Origin: Roridomyces roridus
Taxonomy: Eukaryota; Basidiomycota; Agaricomycetes; Agaricales; Mycenaceae
Direction of reading: 5' to 3'
DNA: 64,000 bases
Assembly (NCBI GenBank): GCA_029378245.1
Contig: JARKIF010000026.1
Location: 1-64,000, forward strand
In this document: positions 53,410 through 64,000 of the stretch, in pieces
How the letters are laid out: each line of letters starts with the position of its first letter
How positions within the stretch are numbered: position 1 is the first letter of the stretch
Notes under the pieces: model-generated
What the model was told of the DNA's origin: nothing
The model's database searches: none
Seen by the model: the letters and a program-made list of their open reading frames with translations, nothing else
Position numbers and translations under genes: made by a program

Positions 53410-54177
53410 TTATGCTCGCACCCTTCTCGAGTTGACCAAACGCACCTCACTCCGACAGGCCGTCGTCCCAGGTGTAGCCGTCAGCGTCGTATTCACGAAT
53501 CGCAAGCTTGCACCACTGCCAAAGACATCAAGCCAAATTCGAAGATCCAGGAAGGAAGGGGGCGCACAAATCGACGAAATTGTGCAACACGGTGTTGAGG
53601 CTTTGGGAGACGCCGCATATCCCTGACCCGCCCTCGGCATAATCGAGGGCAGTCACAGCGGAGGAGACGCATCTAGCTGAGTTGTTAGTCTCGGCCACAT
53701 TTTCCAAGACAGACTGACTCGTCTATCACGCTGATAACAAACGCGTTGCCCAGCTTCCCTCGCCAGTCAAGGAGCTCTGGCCAAAAAATTGATACCAATG
53801 AAAGAAAAAGTCGTCCGGAGATACTCACCCTCGGTCACTACAATCTCGCACACCAGCGTGAGGACGTGCATATCTTCCAGTGGGTCAGGATTCAGAGAGA
53901 CTTCCGTGACGACCTTCCGTTCAGAGGACAACCCATAGAAACACTGTTCGGCCGGGGCGGTGAAGAACTTTAGCCATTTGACAGCCACTTCCTGGCACTT
54001 CTTCACGTTCAAAGTCCAATGGCAACAACATCTCTGCCGCACCTTCACATCGCGCGGCGCGTTGCCTCGTATGCCGTCAAGGATCGAGTCCGGGACTGGG
54101 TCCCGCAGAATGCGTAGCTGGGCGGCGGCTGTATCGGTTCCGCGATGAGAGAGTCTTGTGTTGAGTGGACGGGTCAT
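53410..54177 (-). CDS. Divergent hotdog thioesterase-like gene or relic T5
   Basis: The first exon (from 54177) contains an IRGN motif and ends CEIVVTEGE before GTGAGT, as in T1/T2 (EIQVTEG before GTGAGT). A later exon reads VSSAVTALDYAEGGSGICGVSQSLN, parallel to VSSAILLGLVKGFDGSGVSQNMN of T1. The last exon has SGASLRFVNTTL, parallel to SGTTLVITARS. The exon with the catalytic HGG is not found, so it is probably inactive. Further similar stretches (LYWHAIIEPEP, GAIVTRKAREV) occur at 53.2-53.4 kb. Confidence 0.4.
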
Positions 54178-54182
54178 TCGAG

Positions 54183-54459
54183 TACTGTACTATTTCAACC
54201 AATCCTTCACTGGGTGTCACGCGTCACCGCCAAAGTTCACCAGATAAGAGATTCACCGAGCGGCCATCAGATCAAATTTCCTTATATGGACTGATGACAT
54301 CAGTCGGATCATACATTCCGTCTGAAATTGATGGGAAACACCTGTTTCCCGAATTGCCGAAGCGAAAATTTTGAATGTCACCCGTCACTGGGTGCAAAAT
54401 CCTTTATTTCACAAGGCCTTGTCACGCGTCACTGAATCTTTGGTCGAAATAGTACAGTA
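54183..54459. mobile_element. Mariner-like MITE, 277 bp
   Basis: The ends are TACTGTACTATTTC(A/G)ACCA inverted repeats, 19 nt with one mismatch. If TA is taken as the target duplication (54183-54184 and 54458-54459), the element proper starts CTGTACTATTTC. The interior repeats TCACGCGTCAC. It ends 5 bp upstream of the start of T5. Confidence 0.75.
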
Positions 54460-56166
54460 GGTGGACGAGAGCAAGCGTTTGTCGGCGCTATTTATCTACT
54501 GATCCCCGTGTCTGAGCGCTGATGGCAGCCGGAGGCCGTGTCGTGATGCCAAGCCAACTGCCAGTGGATAGGGGCTAATTAGTGGTGAATGTATCGCGAT
54601 GTTGGAAAGGTAGGTTCATCCAGGAAGAGTATGCAGGCAACTGCAACCGCAGGGGCAAAAAGAAATCTTTGACGTCCTAGAGTCGAACGAAGTGTTGCTG
54701 GTGTATCGGTGTGCGTTTCAAAGACTAAGAAAAACGAGGACAACAACATCCAATTATCACCGAACTCCGAGTCGAACGGGATCTTCTGCGTGCATTTGTC
54801 CAGACACAAGCCGCTACGAAATGCAGATGCACGCTCTGTGCAACTGAGCGCATACTATTCAAGGAATGGGCCTGAAGAAGACCTGAACAGCCATATTTTG
54901 AGTATGGTGACATAGGGACCATCGTCGAGAAGCACAAAGGATAAATCATGAGTGAGAGCAAGACGAGCGGCGCATGCAAAACGAAAAGAAAACGGAAACC
55001 ACCTATGGTGTTGCCTTGAAACGAACGAGGACGCGTTGCAGAGACACACAATGAGCGAGGGAGAGTGACTTGGAGCAGCGATTGAGCCAGACCTGTAATT
55101 GAATCTTGCTGTCGAGTGGGCTTTCATACCTATTTGTTTGTTACAGTCTGCTTTGGGCGTTCAGGCTTCAGGTTCAAAGAGATTCAAAAAGCCTGGACAC
55201 GTTCATGTAATCACCCGGCCCGAATCGAACGGGCTCTTCTACTGATGCAGACGCACACCGCGTGCTACCGGAAATAAATGGAATGAAGGCATCCGCACCT
55301 TGGTGACTTTGACCGAGATCGTGCAGTGCAGAAAAGAGGTGGGCTGCTGAGGAGACAAAAAGAAGCTGGTAAATACCAGTGACACCATCCGGCCCCGAAT
55401 CGAACGGGCTCTTCTGCGTAAGGGATGTCAACATCGACATGAAAGACGGACGACCGCATGCTACCGGTATACTTAGCACATTCGGATTTCGAATGGGGGA
55501 TCACATCCAATTCGAGTTTGCTGTGAACGGCGGACGGGTGAGCTCTGAGCTGAGAAAGGCCCATGGGAACTCGAGCTCGTCAAGCACCGAGCGGATCATC
55601 TGCTGCTAAAACGTGTAGATACGGAGTATCGCGCCACAATCGCGCCGCCCGACGTTGGAGGACATACCAATATACACACCAGCAGCGACGAGTCTTTGTC
55701 TTGTGATATCATGCCTACCCTGCAGTCAGCCGGTCCATATATTCAAAAGAGGCGGCGAAAACGCATCCATGTGACCACGACTCCGCGAGTTCTTCCATCC
55801 GAGTCCCGACGCCGCGTTGCCGTTGATTTCGGCGAGGACAGGGTCCGGATTGGGTTGCAACTATGGCCTGTTGGCGCTTGACCACGTCTTTGTCGGAATT
55901 GGAGAGTCTGGTTGCTGCCGAGGGTGTTGCAGAGGGAAGAGCGAGTCCTTAGATAAGCAGATGCGACTTGCGGCGCATCCCTCTCTTGATCCTGCTCGTC
56001 ATGTTCCCCAATTCAAACGCCTTATACTCACTCCTCGGCCGACGTTTGGCATCAGCATCGCAACCTCTGAATAAGCACCCTCGGCCGAGTCGCCCCAAGA
56101 TGTCGACACGGGCTCGGCGCCGACTCGGAGCGGAATGACTCAAAGACTTCCTTCACAGACCACCAC
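54460..56166. other. 1.7 kb with three short tRNA-like repeats, no clear gene
   Basis: Three copies on the minus strand of AGAAGA(G/T)CCCGTTCGA(T/C)TCGG lie near 54765, 55218 and 55390. Two of them have CCGGTAGCA(T/C)GCGG about 40 nt upstream. The pattern resembles Pol III A and B boxes. Nothing else is recognised. Confidence 0.4.
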
Positions 56167-57179
56167 ATGCTGCAGGAGAACGAGCCACGTTTACCCACCG
56201 ACGTCGAGCGCGAGGTCTTTGAGACAGCAGCACTCATGTTTCCGAGCATGATTCCGACACTTCTGCTCGTCGCTCGACGCGTTCTGATCTGGTGCGCCAT
56301 CGCAATGTCCCACTCCTACCATAGGGTTGACATGTATTCTTCAGGACAGAGCCCCTCCTGTACCGCGTACTCGGAGACCCTCGAGGCCAATCATACAAAG
56401 CCCTCGCTACAGCTCTGCTGGCCGCTTCCCGCTCCAAACCACCGCCTTTCCTGCACAAGTCCGTGCGCCATCTGTTCTTGGACATGTCCTCCGAGTGGAC
56501 CGATGAGGATGCGTTCTAAGTCCTCCGCCTCTGTACGGGGCTTGTTAACCTCCTCGCACTCCCTCCGTATTCCAACCCCCGTTTACTCCCCATCCTCGGG
56601 GTGCTCCGCCTCCGTCGGCTTAGTACCTCCTTAGAAACGCTCTTCGGCAATCGTGCTGCAATAGACCTCCGCCATCCACTATTCAGCTCGCTTACCCACC
56701 TCGACATATTCGACGAAGGAATCGCGAATAACAGCGTCCACGTCCAAGGCCTCTGCGCGCTCCCGGCGCTCACGCATCTGTGTATCAACAACGACGTACC
56801 GTGGGGCGCTGTGAAAGAGCTACTTGCGGGCCGCCGCTCTCTGTCGGTGTTCGTCGACCTCTGGGCTTACATCCGCTTCGACCGGGCAAAGGCCGTCGCA
56901 CGGAACCCGCCTGTTACCGACGTAGGCTTCGTCGTCGCTGTTTTCGCCGACTATTGGACGGACTGGGAGACTGGAGCGTATGGAGGAAATGATTTTTGGA
57001 AGTCGGCGGAGGAGTTTATTGAGAGCAAACGGCGAGGAGAGCTTCCTGGTAGGTCGGTTGGTTCTGGAATGATTTTGGTGCTGAAGATTCTCAGAATCTG
57101 GCTACCTGTTAGAAGACGCCTGAGGGCGAGTGTACCTTTTCAATGCCCTTTTCCGCTGCAAATGGCAATAGAGGCTTGA
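56167..57179 (+). pseudogene. F-box/LRR-like gene with one premature stop
   Basis: The model is exon 1 at 56167-56291 and exon 2 at 56345-57179, a 320-codon frame. It starts with LPTDVEREVFETAAL...PTLLLVARRVLIW, the opening pattern of a large agaricomycete family with leucine-rich C-termini. Homology runs on through EPLLYRVL, VRHLFLDMSSEWTDEDAF, VLRLCTGLVNLL and LTHLDIFDE. One TAA at 56517-56519 (codon 100) interrupts the frame right after DEDAF; everything else is intact. It is either a very young pseudogene or a sequencing or strain polymorphism. Confidence 0.65.
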
Positions 57180-57682
57180 ACGGGCCCGCCCAATGAATCC
57201 TCTTCGGATGGAAACAACGATGCCTAAGAGGCTCAGCTTTGACGTCTTACCGAATGAGGCTGGATGAGAGTGAGGCAAGGGTAGGCACCCTTAAAAATTA
57301 TACACAGGGTCGGAAAAGTGAACTAAGGACCCCCGACCGTTGGGAGTCTCGTTGACGTCACGTGCGCATCACCGCATTCATGATGATCAATCGATGATCA
57401 CTGACGCTTGATTCAACGATTGATTGCCTCCCCTCAACGTTCTTTTTGGTCTTCAAGCTTCAAGCTTCATCTTCGGCTTGAATCTGCCTCGCATGTGAGG
57501 CTCTGATGAGGATGATGCTTAAGTTGAGCGGACACGGCTGATCAAGCACAGCCTTTGGGGTACTAAATATATCGCCGGCCTCTTTCGGCTTTACTTACAG
57601 CACCAACACCGCCAAGGCATCGCCTCCTTCTTGCTCTTTGCTCTTGCTCTTCTCACCTCTTCGGCCACGCTCACAATACGCC
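57180..57682. promoter_or_regulatory. Upstream region of NLR-D
   Basis: Contains a TATA-like AAATATAT near 57563 and a pyrimidine-rich leader up to the ATG at 57683. No exon seen. Confidence 0.4.
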
Positions 57683-60226
57683 ATGCCTCCGCTCATTGAA
57701 GGCCACCAACCCGTCCACATCCAGAACAGTACTTTCAACAGCGCTGCAGGAAACCTCAACGTTTCCAATTATCACACAACAAACCTTGGCAACAGCGGTG
57801 AGTACGATCTCCCTCCGATCCGACTGTCCCGAATTTGCCGCCAATCGACCAAAAGGGATGGATATCTTGCTCAACGCAGTGGCTGTCGACGCCATGCACA
57901 ACTCAGCCGTTCGCCGCGACGATCCCGCCTGTCATCCGGGCACACGGAATGCGATACTAGAGCGGCTGGATGAATGGTCTTTCGAGCAGCCCGAAGACGG
58001 CAGGATATTCTGGCTCCACGGATGTGCTGGGATCGGCAAGTCCGCGATCGCCCAGCAGTTTGCTGCCGGCTGCTATGACCGCGGTCAGTTGGGCGCCGCG
58101 TTTTTCTTCAAGCGAGGCGATGAGCGTCGCGGGAACTGGAGAAGTTTACTCCCCACTCTTGCTTATCAACTCGCCGCTTCATTTCCTGCAATATCACCCA
58201 TGATACAGCGGGCAGTTGAAACGGACAGACTCGTTGCTAGCAAGTCGATGCGCTCTCAGCTCGAGAAGCTGATCGTCCTACCACTCAGAGAGGTGTCGAT
58301 GCGCAATTCTCTTCCTATCTTGGTACTCGACGGAGTGGACGAATGCGAAGATCACTCCAAACAGACAATGCTACTGCGATTACTCATCGAATTCGTACGC
58401 TCCGGACTTCCCATTCACATCCTTATCTGCAGTCGCTCGGAGTTGCATCTGCGCGAGGTCCTCGAGGCCTCTGAAAATTCAGACATCTGTCGTGGTCTTC
58501 AGATCCACCCAGACGACGCTGCCTTCGCTGACGTCTCTCGGTACCTTACCGACGAGTTCATGCGGATCCGGCGAATTCATACAGGTCGGGGGGTCCCTTC
58601 AGACAATGACTGGCCTGGCGAGGAGGTGATTGAACAGCTGGTTAGAAGGTCGTCTGGGACCTTCATCTACGCATCCACAATCATTCGTTATGTTGATGAT
58701 GAATACTCACACCCTGTGCATCGTTTGAACACAGTTCTCTGTCTGGATGCTTCCAGCACCACTCCTCTTGACGACCTCTACACCCAAATTCTTTCAGCCA
58801 TTCCCAACAAACCAGTCCTCGTCCGTGTGTTGCACGCGATCATGGAAACAGATCTAGACCCCGAATACATCGACATCGCGTTACACATACCCCGAGGGAC
58901 GTCTCGTATCACTCTACGCGGTCTGCATTCCCTGCTCCAGGTTCACCCTGCGCTCCAGGTTCCGCATATTCGAATCTGGGCTCCTTGGGTCAAACGCAGT
59001 GTGACATTCCTGCACGCGTCCTTGCGAGACTTTCTAGGCGACCCGCGGCGGTCATCTGGCTTTTGCATATCTGGGCAAGACTTCCAAATCACATTTGTGC
59101 ACAGCATGGCTGGTGCTCTCGAATCGTGGCTCCAGCCGCTGGAGTTTGTGTGAGTTTTCAACACATCCGCCATCGAGTTCATTCTGTGTACTTACATTTG
59201 ACAGGATGATCGCCTCGAGTTTCCTGCCTTCTCTCGTCAAGACCCCCCCTACAGAAACTATATTCCGCATCTTGCGCAATGTCAATGCCCAGGACTACGC
59301 ATATAGGTACTACGTGCATGCAGGTGATATTCTCACTTGGCTCGAGGTGAGTTTCGGTGTCCTCAAAGGTCACCATAACTGAATTCTTGCAGCATTATCC
59401 ACATTCTCCTTTGGACCTAATTGAAACCTGGGCAGAATTGAGCCACCTACAAGACCCAAGCCTAGAAGAGCTACCATGGGATGTATGTCTTGCTTTCCCT
59501 CTCGCTCCATTCGCTAGTTCATCCAAATTTATCAGACTCGATCTCAAAGCGACGAAATCTTTGTTCAGGTTGTATCAGAAGATCCAGCATTGCTATCATT
59601 CCTCCGTATCACCTCCGTTGTTGCCCCGGAAGAGCGTCTGTCAGATATGACGGCACTCGACCTGCTTGGGCTGAAGTGGGATACTCTTCGACCCCGCGTG
59701 AAATTCCCCTTTCACGTCCTGCGCGACTTCCTCTGCGACCCCGATAGATGCGGAGCCTTGTATCTGTCGGAACAAGACACGTTGCGCTTCATCGCCCTGC
59801 GGTGCATGAGCCGCATGAATGACATTCTGCTCACCAACAATTTCTTCCAGTTTGATTTGTGAGTCCATGCATATATAATCCCTCCTGTAACTTTAACCTG
59901 GTAACAGGGATTGGATTGCCGCATTATGCTGCTGCGAACCTGACGAGGTCGTCTTCGGCTCCCTTGAGCATCTGGACCTTTCTCAGTTCTGTGGAAGACT
60001 CGAGTCCGAGAAGGAGTATCACTGGGTGTGTCACCACGATTTTCTCGATCCAGAGTCTTTTGCGGAAATCTTGGACTGGTTACGTGTAAGTCCGACGCAA
60101 CAATGGCAACTATATTAACTGCTCATACAGAAATGGCCGACCACACCCCCTCATATAATTCAATCATGGGAAAGACAGGAGGCCGCCGTTCGGGAATGTT
60201 CCGCTCGTCTTCAACGGGAATTTTGA
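57683..60226 (+). CDS. NACHT-type STAND/NLR protein D (complete)
   Basis: Exons 57683-57797, 57856-59149, 59205-59346, 59393-59482, 59569-59858, 59908-60085 and 60131-60226 join in phase to 734 residues. Exon 1 carries VHIQNSTFNSAAGNLNVS. The NACHT core has GCAGIGKSA, ILVLDGVDECED and CSRSELHLREVL, followed by a winged-helix-like stretch with SSGTFIYASTIIRYVDDEYSHP. The C-terminal half is shared with A, B and E, has no known repeat class, and ends PPHIIQSWERQEAAVREC. It is the reference copy for the family in this window. Confidence 0.88.
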
Positions 60227-60479
60227 CAGTCTTATTGAATTTACATGATACACGGAAAAGAGGAATTGGCCAACAGCAGTGACGGTATTGAAACGCGAGG
60301 CCCGTGTGTGTTGGAACGTAGCGAGTTGAATTTGAACCAAGGTGGTGAAGTGTCGTGTCCAGGTTCAAGATTCGGACTTCGAGTCTTCGACTGGAATGCA
60401 CTAAAGATTTGAAAGTGAACGGAACCGGTCAGTTCTCGCTGCTACCGGGACTTCAGTGTTGCTCGTCGTTCATTCGCAG

Positions 60480-62845
60480 GCCTGGACATCCTGCGCCGCG
60501 TGTTGTGCGAGGATGCCATGCATGACTCGGCCGTCCGCCCTGCCGATCCCTCTTGCCATCCGGGTACACGAGATGCGATATTCGAGCGGCTCGATGAATG
60601 GTGTTTCATGCAGTCTGAAAACAGCGCAATATTCTGGCTCCACGGCTGTGCTGGAATCGGCAAGTCTGCAATCGCCCAACAATTTGCCGCAAGCTGCCAA
60701 GCTCGCGATCAATTGGGCGGCTCTTTCTTCTGGAAGCGCGGAGATGCAGGTCGTGGGCACTGGAGAAGTTTATTCCCAACTCTCGCCTATCAACTCGCCA
60801 CTTCATTCCCTGGAATTGGCCCCCTGGTCCAGCGGGCGGTTGAGACGGACAGACTCATCGCCAGCAAGTCGATGCGTCACCAACTCGAGAAGCTGATCAT
60901 CCTGCCACTCAGACAGGCGCCGAAGCTTAAATCTCGTCCCATCTGGGTCCTCGACGGATTGGACGAATGCGAAGACCATGCGATACAAACGATGCTCCTG
61001 CGATTACTCATTAATTCTGTACGCCACGGACTTCCCATCCACATCCTGATTTGCAGCCGCTCAGAATCACATCTGCGCGAGGTGCTCCAGTCGTCTGAGA
61101 ATTCCGATATCTGCCGTGGTTTTCAGATCCTCCCAGACGACGCTGCCTCCGCCGACATCTCTCGGTACCTTACCGACGAGTTCACGCGGATCCGGGGAGC
61201 TCATACAAGCCGGGGGGTCACATTGGATGATGGCTGGCCTGACGAGAGTACGATTCGGGAGCTGGTTGATAGGTCATCTGGGACCTTCATCTACGCATCC
61301 ACAATCGTTCGCTATGTTGACGACGACTACTCGCACCCTGCGGATCGTTTGGACGCCGTTCTCAGTCTGGATCCTTCCAGCACCACTCCTCTGGACGACC
61401 TATACACTCAGATTCTTTCAGTCATTCCCAACAAACCAGTGCTTCTCCGAGTTTTGCACGCCGTTGTGGAAACACATCTTGACCCGGAACAAATTGACAT
61501 GGCGTTACAGATGCGTAGAGGAGCGTCTCGTATCACCTTGCGTGGCCTCCATTCCCTGATTCAACTTCCACCCGTGCGAGTCTTCGAGCATCGCATCACA
61601 CCTGTGAAGCTGCTGCATGCATCCTTCGGGGATTTCCTCGTCGACCCACAGCGGTCGTCAGACTTTTGCGTATCTAGAGAAGAAATTGCACTGGTGCGCA
61701 GCATGGCTTGCACTCTCCAATCGGGGCTTCAGCCGGCGGACTTTGAGTACGTGTTTATACATTGTTCAGTGGTGTAAAGCTGGATTCATTCACAGGATTA
61801 TCACCCGGGATTTATTGCGATATACCACGAGGATTGTTCCTCCTACGGAGGATCTGTTCCCCATCTTGCGGAATGTACAGTTACAGCACCTCTTGTTATC
61901 TAGGGGAGGTTCCACGTGGACCTCCCCCCGCTCCATCTTCACTTGGCTACAGGTGAATTCGATTTTCTCAGAGTTTATGCTGGCTGATTCCGGTAGAGCT
62001 ACTCAGCCCCCCCTTCAGACCTCTTGGAAACCTGGCTGATTTTAGCAAATTTCTTCAAGACCTTCCCTTCACCCTGGGTGCGGCTTTCATTGGCTCCTTT
62101 GTTCTTTAATTTATATAGATCAGAGACCCGTCAGTTCTGTGTGCGACGAAATCTATGCCCAAGCACTATCGAACAACCCCGAAATGGTTTCGGCCTTGCG
62201 GGTCACCTACGCGTTTCCTGATTTCAAAGATTTACAGGCGTTGGAATTGCTTGGGTTGACGTGGGAAGTACTTTTACCTCTCCTCGAACTCCCTAAAGCG
62301 GACCTGAGCGCCTTCCTTAATGACTCCCGGAGATGTGGGACGTTGTACATGTCCCGAGAGGAGACGTTACGCTTCATCGCGCTGCGGTGTATAAACCGCA
62401 TGAATGACATTTTCCGCACCAACAACCTCTTTCAATTCAAACGGTGAGCCAATTCCTTCGAAAATGTAGACTTTGACCTGGCCAAAGTACCTGGATTACC
62501 ACGTTATGCGAATGCGAGCCTGATAATATGGTCTTTGGCGCTCTTGAGCAGCTGGACCTTGCTCAGCTCTGCACAAGACTCGAGCCCGACAAAGAATACC
62601 ATCTGGCGTGGCATGCGGGTTCTTCTTTTGTCGGTGCTGACTGTTTCTCTAGGACCTTGAATTGGTTGAAGGTGAGTCTAATTTCTTTCTTGAAACCATC
62701 TGTGGCGACTCATTATCCACAGAAATCGCCCAAGACACCGCCACCTCTCATTGAATCATGGGAACGACAGGAAACTGCGGTAGATGAATGCTATGGCCGT
62801 GTCTTGCGGACGGAGAATTGGCAAGATTTGAACAGTCGGTTCTAG
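60480..62845 (+). CDS. NACHT-type STAND/NLR protein E, missing first exon
   Basis: Exons 60480-61746, 61796-61952, 61997-62077, 62124-62443, 62488-62671 and 62723-62845. From the first ATG (60518) it gives 697 residues. The NACHT core (GCAGIGKSA, IWVLDGLDECED, CSRSESHLREVL) and C-terminus are intact, ending PPPLIESWERQETAVDEC. The intron before 60480 is still recognisable (GTCAGTTCTCG...TTCGCAG, like NLR-C), but the exon with the Asn/Gly-rich motif upstream is gone; the breakpoint is at the donor site. NLR-D ends only 254 bp upstream, so transcription could come from there. Its 3' end is 143 bp from the convergent MYND copy 5. Confidence 0.82.
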
Positions 62846-62988
62846 TAACGGAGTAGTTGAATGTTGAACCCGTTGGTAATACATACAATAACTGGACCTG
62901 GGCGAATGACGGCTTTAATTCCCAGAACAACCGCGGTTTGTAGTTGTAATCAGCACAAGCTCCAAGAAAAAATAGAGGCGCAAGTAAT

Positions 62989-63942
62989 CTAACAAAGCCC
63001 TATTTTCTTCATGATAAACTCCATTGCTTGTTCGATCTCCGGCGGTGGATTCGACCCAAGATCCTCTCTGGCACGCCTCTTCATATCCGCCATTACACGA
63101 TCGAAAGCGGCAGTCTCCTCCACAAGCGGGTCGGAACCTTCGTCTTCGGAAGAGTCTTCGTCGCAGATCGCGCGGTACTCTGCCAACAGTATCAGAAATC
63201 GGACAATTCAGACTATTCGATGGACGATACCTTGCTCATAATCGTCCAAATACTTTGAAAGGAGACGTACCATCCTGGTCGGACTCTCCAAAGCCTTCTG
63301 ATACTCCACCGGTCCAGCAAAATCCGTCTCCTGAGGTGCGTTGACGTTGCGGAATTCACTATCCGGATTGTCCCGGTCAATCATGTTCTGCCCGCCTTGT
63401 TGGAGACCGGAAAGGGTACTATGCTGACGGGCGGTGTAGTCAGCGAGCGCTTCCGGAACCTCGGGAGATTCAAGGTCGGCGTCGGAGATGTTGCGCGCAA
63501 GGGGCCAGAAGGATGCGTGGAAGTGAGTAATGCCGCGATTAACGTGTGAGACGTAGCGGTTGAGGTCGAAGCCGGGCGGCATAACCTCTTCCGCAACGTA
63601 GGAGCACGGGAATGACCACAACTGGCTCCCAGATTGTTCGCCGTCCGGGAACATGCAATAACCAACGAAGAGCTTGAAAAAGCTCCTGCCGTCCTCCTTG
63701 AGATCTTCCAAAGCAGCTGCCGAATCTTTATACGACCCTTGCTCCCAGGTAGTGTCGAAAGCCTCGGCATCGCTGACGTCTCGTTGGAGTAACAGCACGC
63801 GATCGATGAAGAAGGACCGATTTTCGTACTTGCCCCCGGCATGCTTTTCGGAGACGGAGATTTGTGGATTGCGCTCAGTCACAGGGATCGCGAGAAGACC
63901 AGTCAGAATGGAATGAGAATGTGACGAGGAAAAGAGACGCAC
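62989..63942 (-). pseudogene. MYND-family gene copy 5, 5' end replaced
   Basis: The last exon (63179-62989) and the preceding large exon (to 63231) match the family from ISVSEKHAGGKYENRSFFIDRV onward. They include HVNRGITHFHASFWPLARN and a longer acidic tail ending KIGLC. Upstream of about 63870 homology stops. The sequence there (GRLLAI-like, then Ser/His-rich) is unrelated, without an ATG in frame, and no MYND finger is seen before the window ends. A few residues are also missing before the PxETDF stretch. It may be a truncated gene or a chimera continuing outside the window. Confidence 0.7.
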
Positions 63943-64000
63943 AAAATGGGAGGAGGCCGAGGCCGCCGCACACCCGGCTGGCGACCCCGGCTTCCCGACG

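Noticed and set aside
63862..63942. Alternative N-terminus of MYND copy 5
   Set aside because: No ATG in frame and no finger; the frame is open only by chance up to a non-ATG codon, so I treat it as replaced sequence.
1..64000. CRISPR arrays, operons, ribosome binding sites, riboswitches
   Set aside because: Spliced eukaryotic genes throughout; no spaced identical repeats of the CRISPR kind were seen.

Overview
The window looks like nuclear DNA of a mushroom-forming basidiomycete (Agaricomycetes). The signs are many short introns of about 46-60 nt, with CTNA-type branch sites visible in several; multigene families typical of that class (NACHT-type STAND/NLR proteins, BCS1-like AAA ATPases, MYND-finger proteins, F-box/LRR-like proteins); a chromodomain Ty3/gypsy element; and many non-autonomous DNA transposons. 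No species call is possible from sequence alone. All exon models below were built by eye from GT/GC-AG sites, reading-frame phase and comparison between the paralogues inside the window.

Layout. 0-6 kb: a fingerless MYND-family copy, decayed thioesterase and membrane-protein fragments, then a run of terminal-inverted-repeat (TIR) elements. 6.2-17.9 kb: a MYND-finger gene split by a complete 10.3-kb chromovirus with identical LTRs and a perfect 5-bp target duplication. 18-20.2 kb: three tandem hotdog-fold thioesterase genes in successive states of decay. 20.5-23.4 kb: a tRNA-Ala pseudogene, an F-box-like gene and a small membrane protein. 23.7-29 kb: a MYND gene and a multi-membrane-span protein with an inverted fragment copy of itself. 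29.4-44 kb: a duplicated block with two nitroreductases, two NLR genes (A and B), one BCS1-like ATPase plus a tail fragment of it, and a hAT-like MITE. 44-48.6 kb: a tRNA-Ala gene with intron and a CACTA-like element. 48.6-64 kb: NLR-C (internally deleted), NLR-D (complete) and NLR-E (lost its first exon), with MYND genes tail-to-tail after C and E, plus two more TIR elements and a F-box/LRR-like pseudogene.

How it fits together. Five NLR copies share intron positions and reading-frame phases, a NACHT ATPase core, a repeat-free C-terminal region and, in four of them, a short Asn/Gly-rich first exon that could be a signalling motif. Five copies of a MYND-finger family are interspersed with them, and two NLR/MYND pairs share the same convergent arrangement and homologous 3' ends. 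This looks like a birth-and-death locus of innate-immunity or self/non-self recognition genes driven by duplication, deletion and transposon insertion. The function of the MYND family and any interaction with the NLRs are inference.
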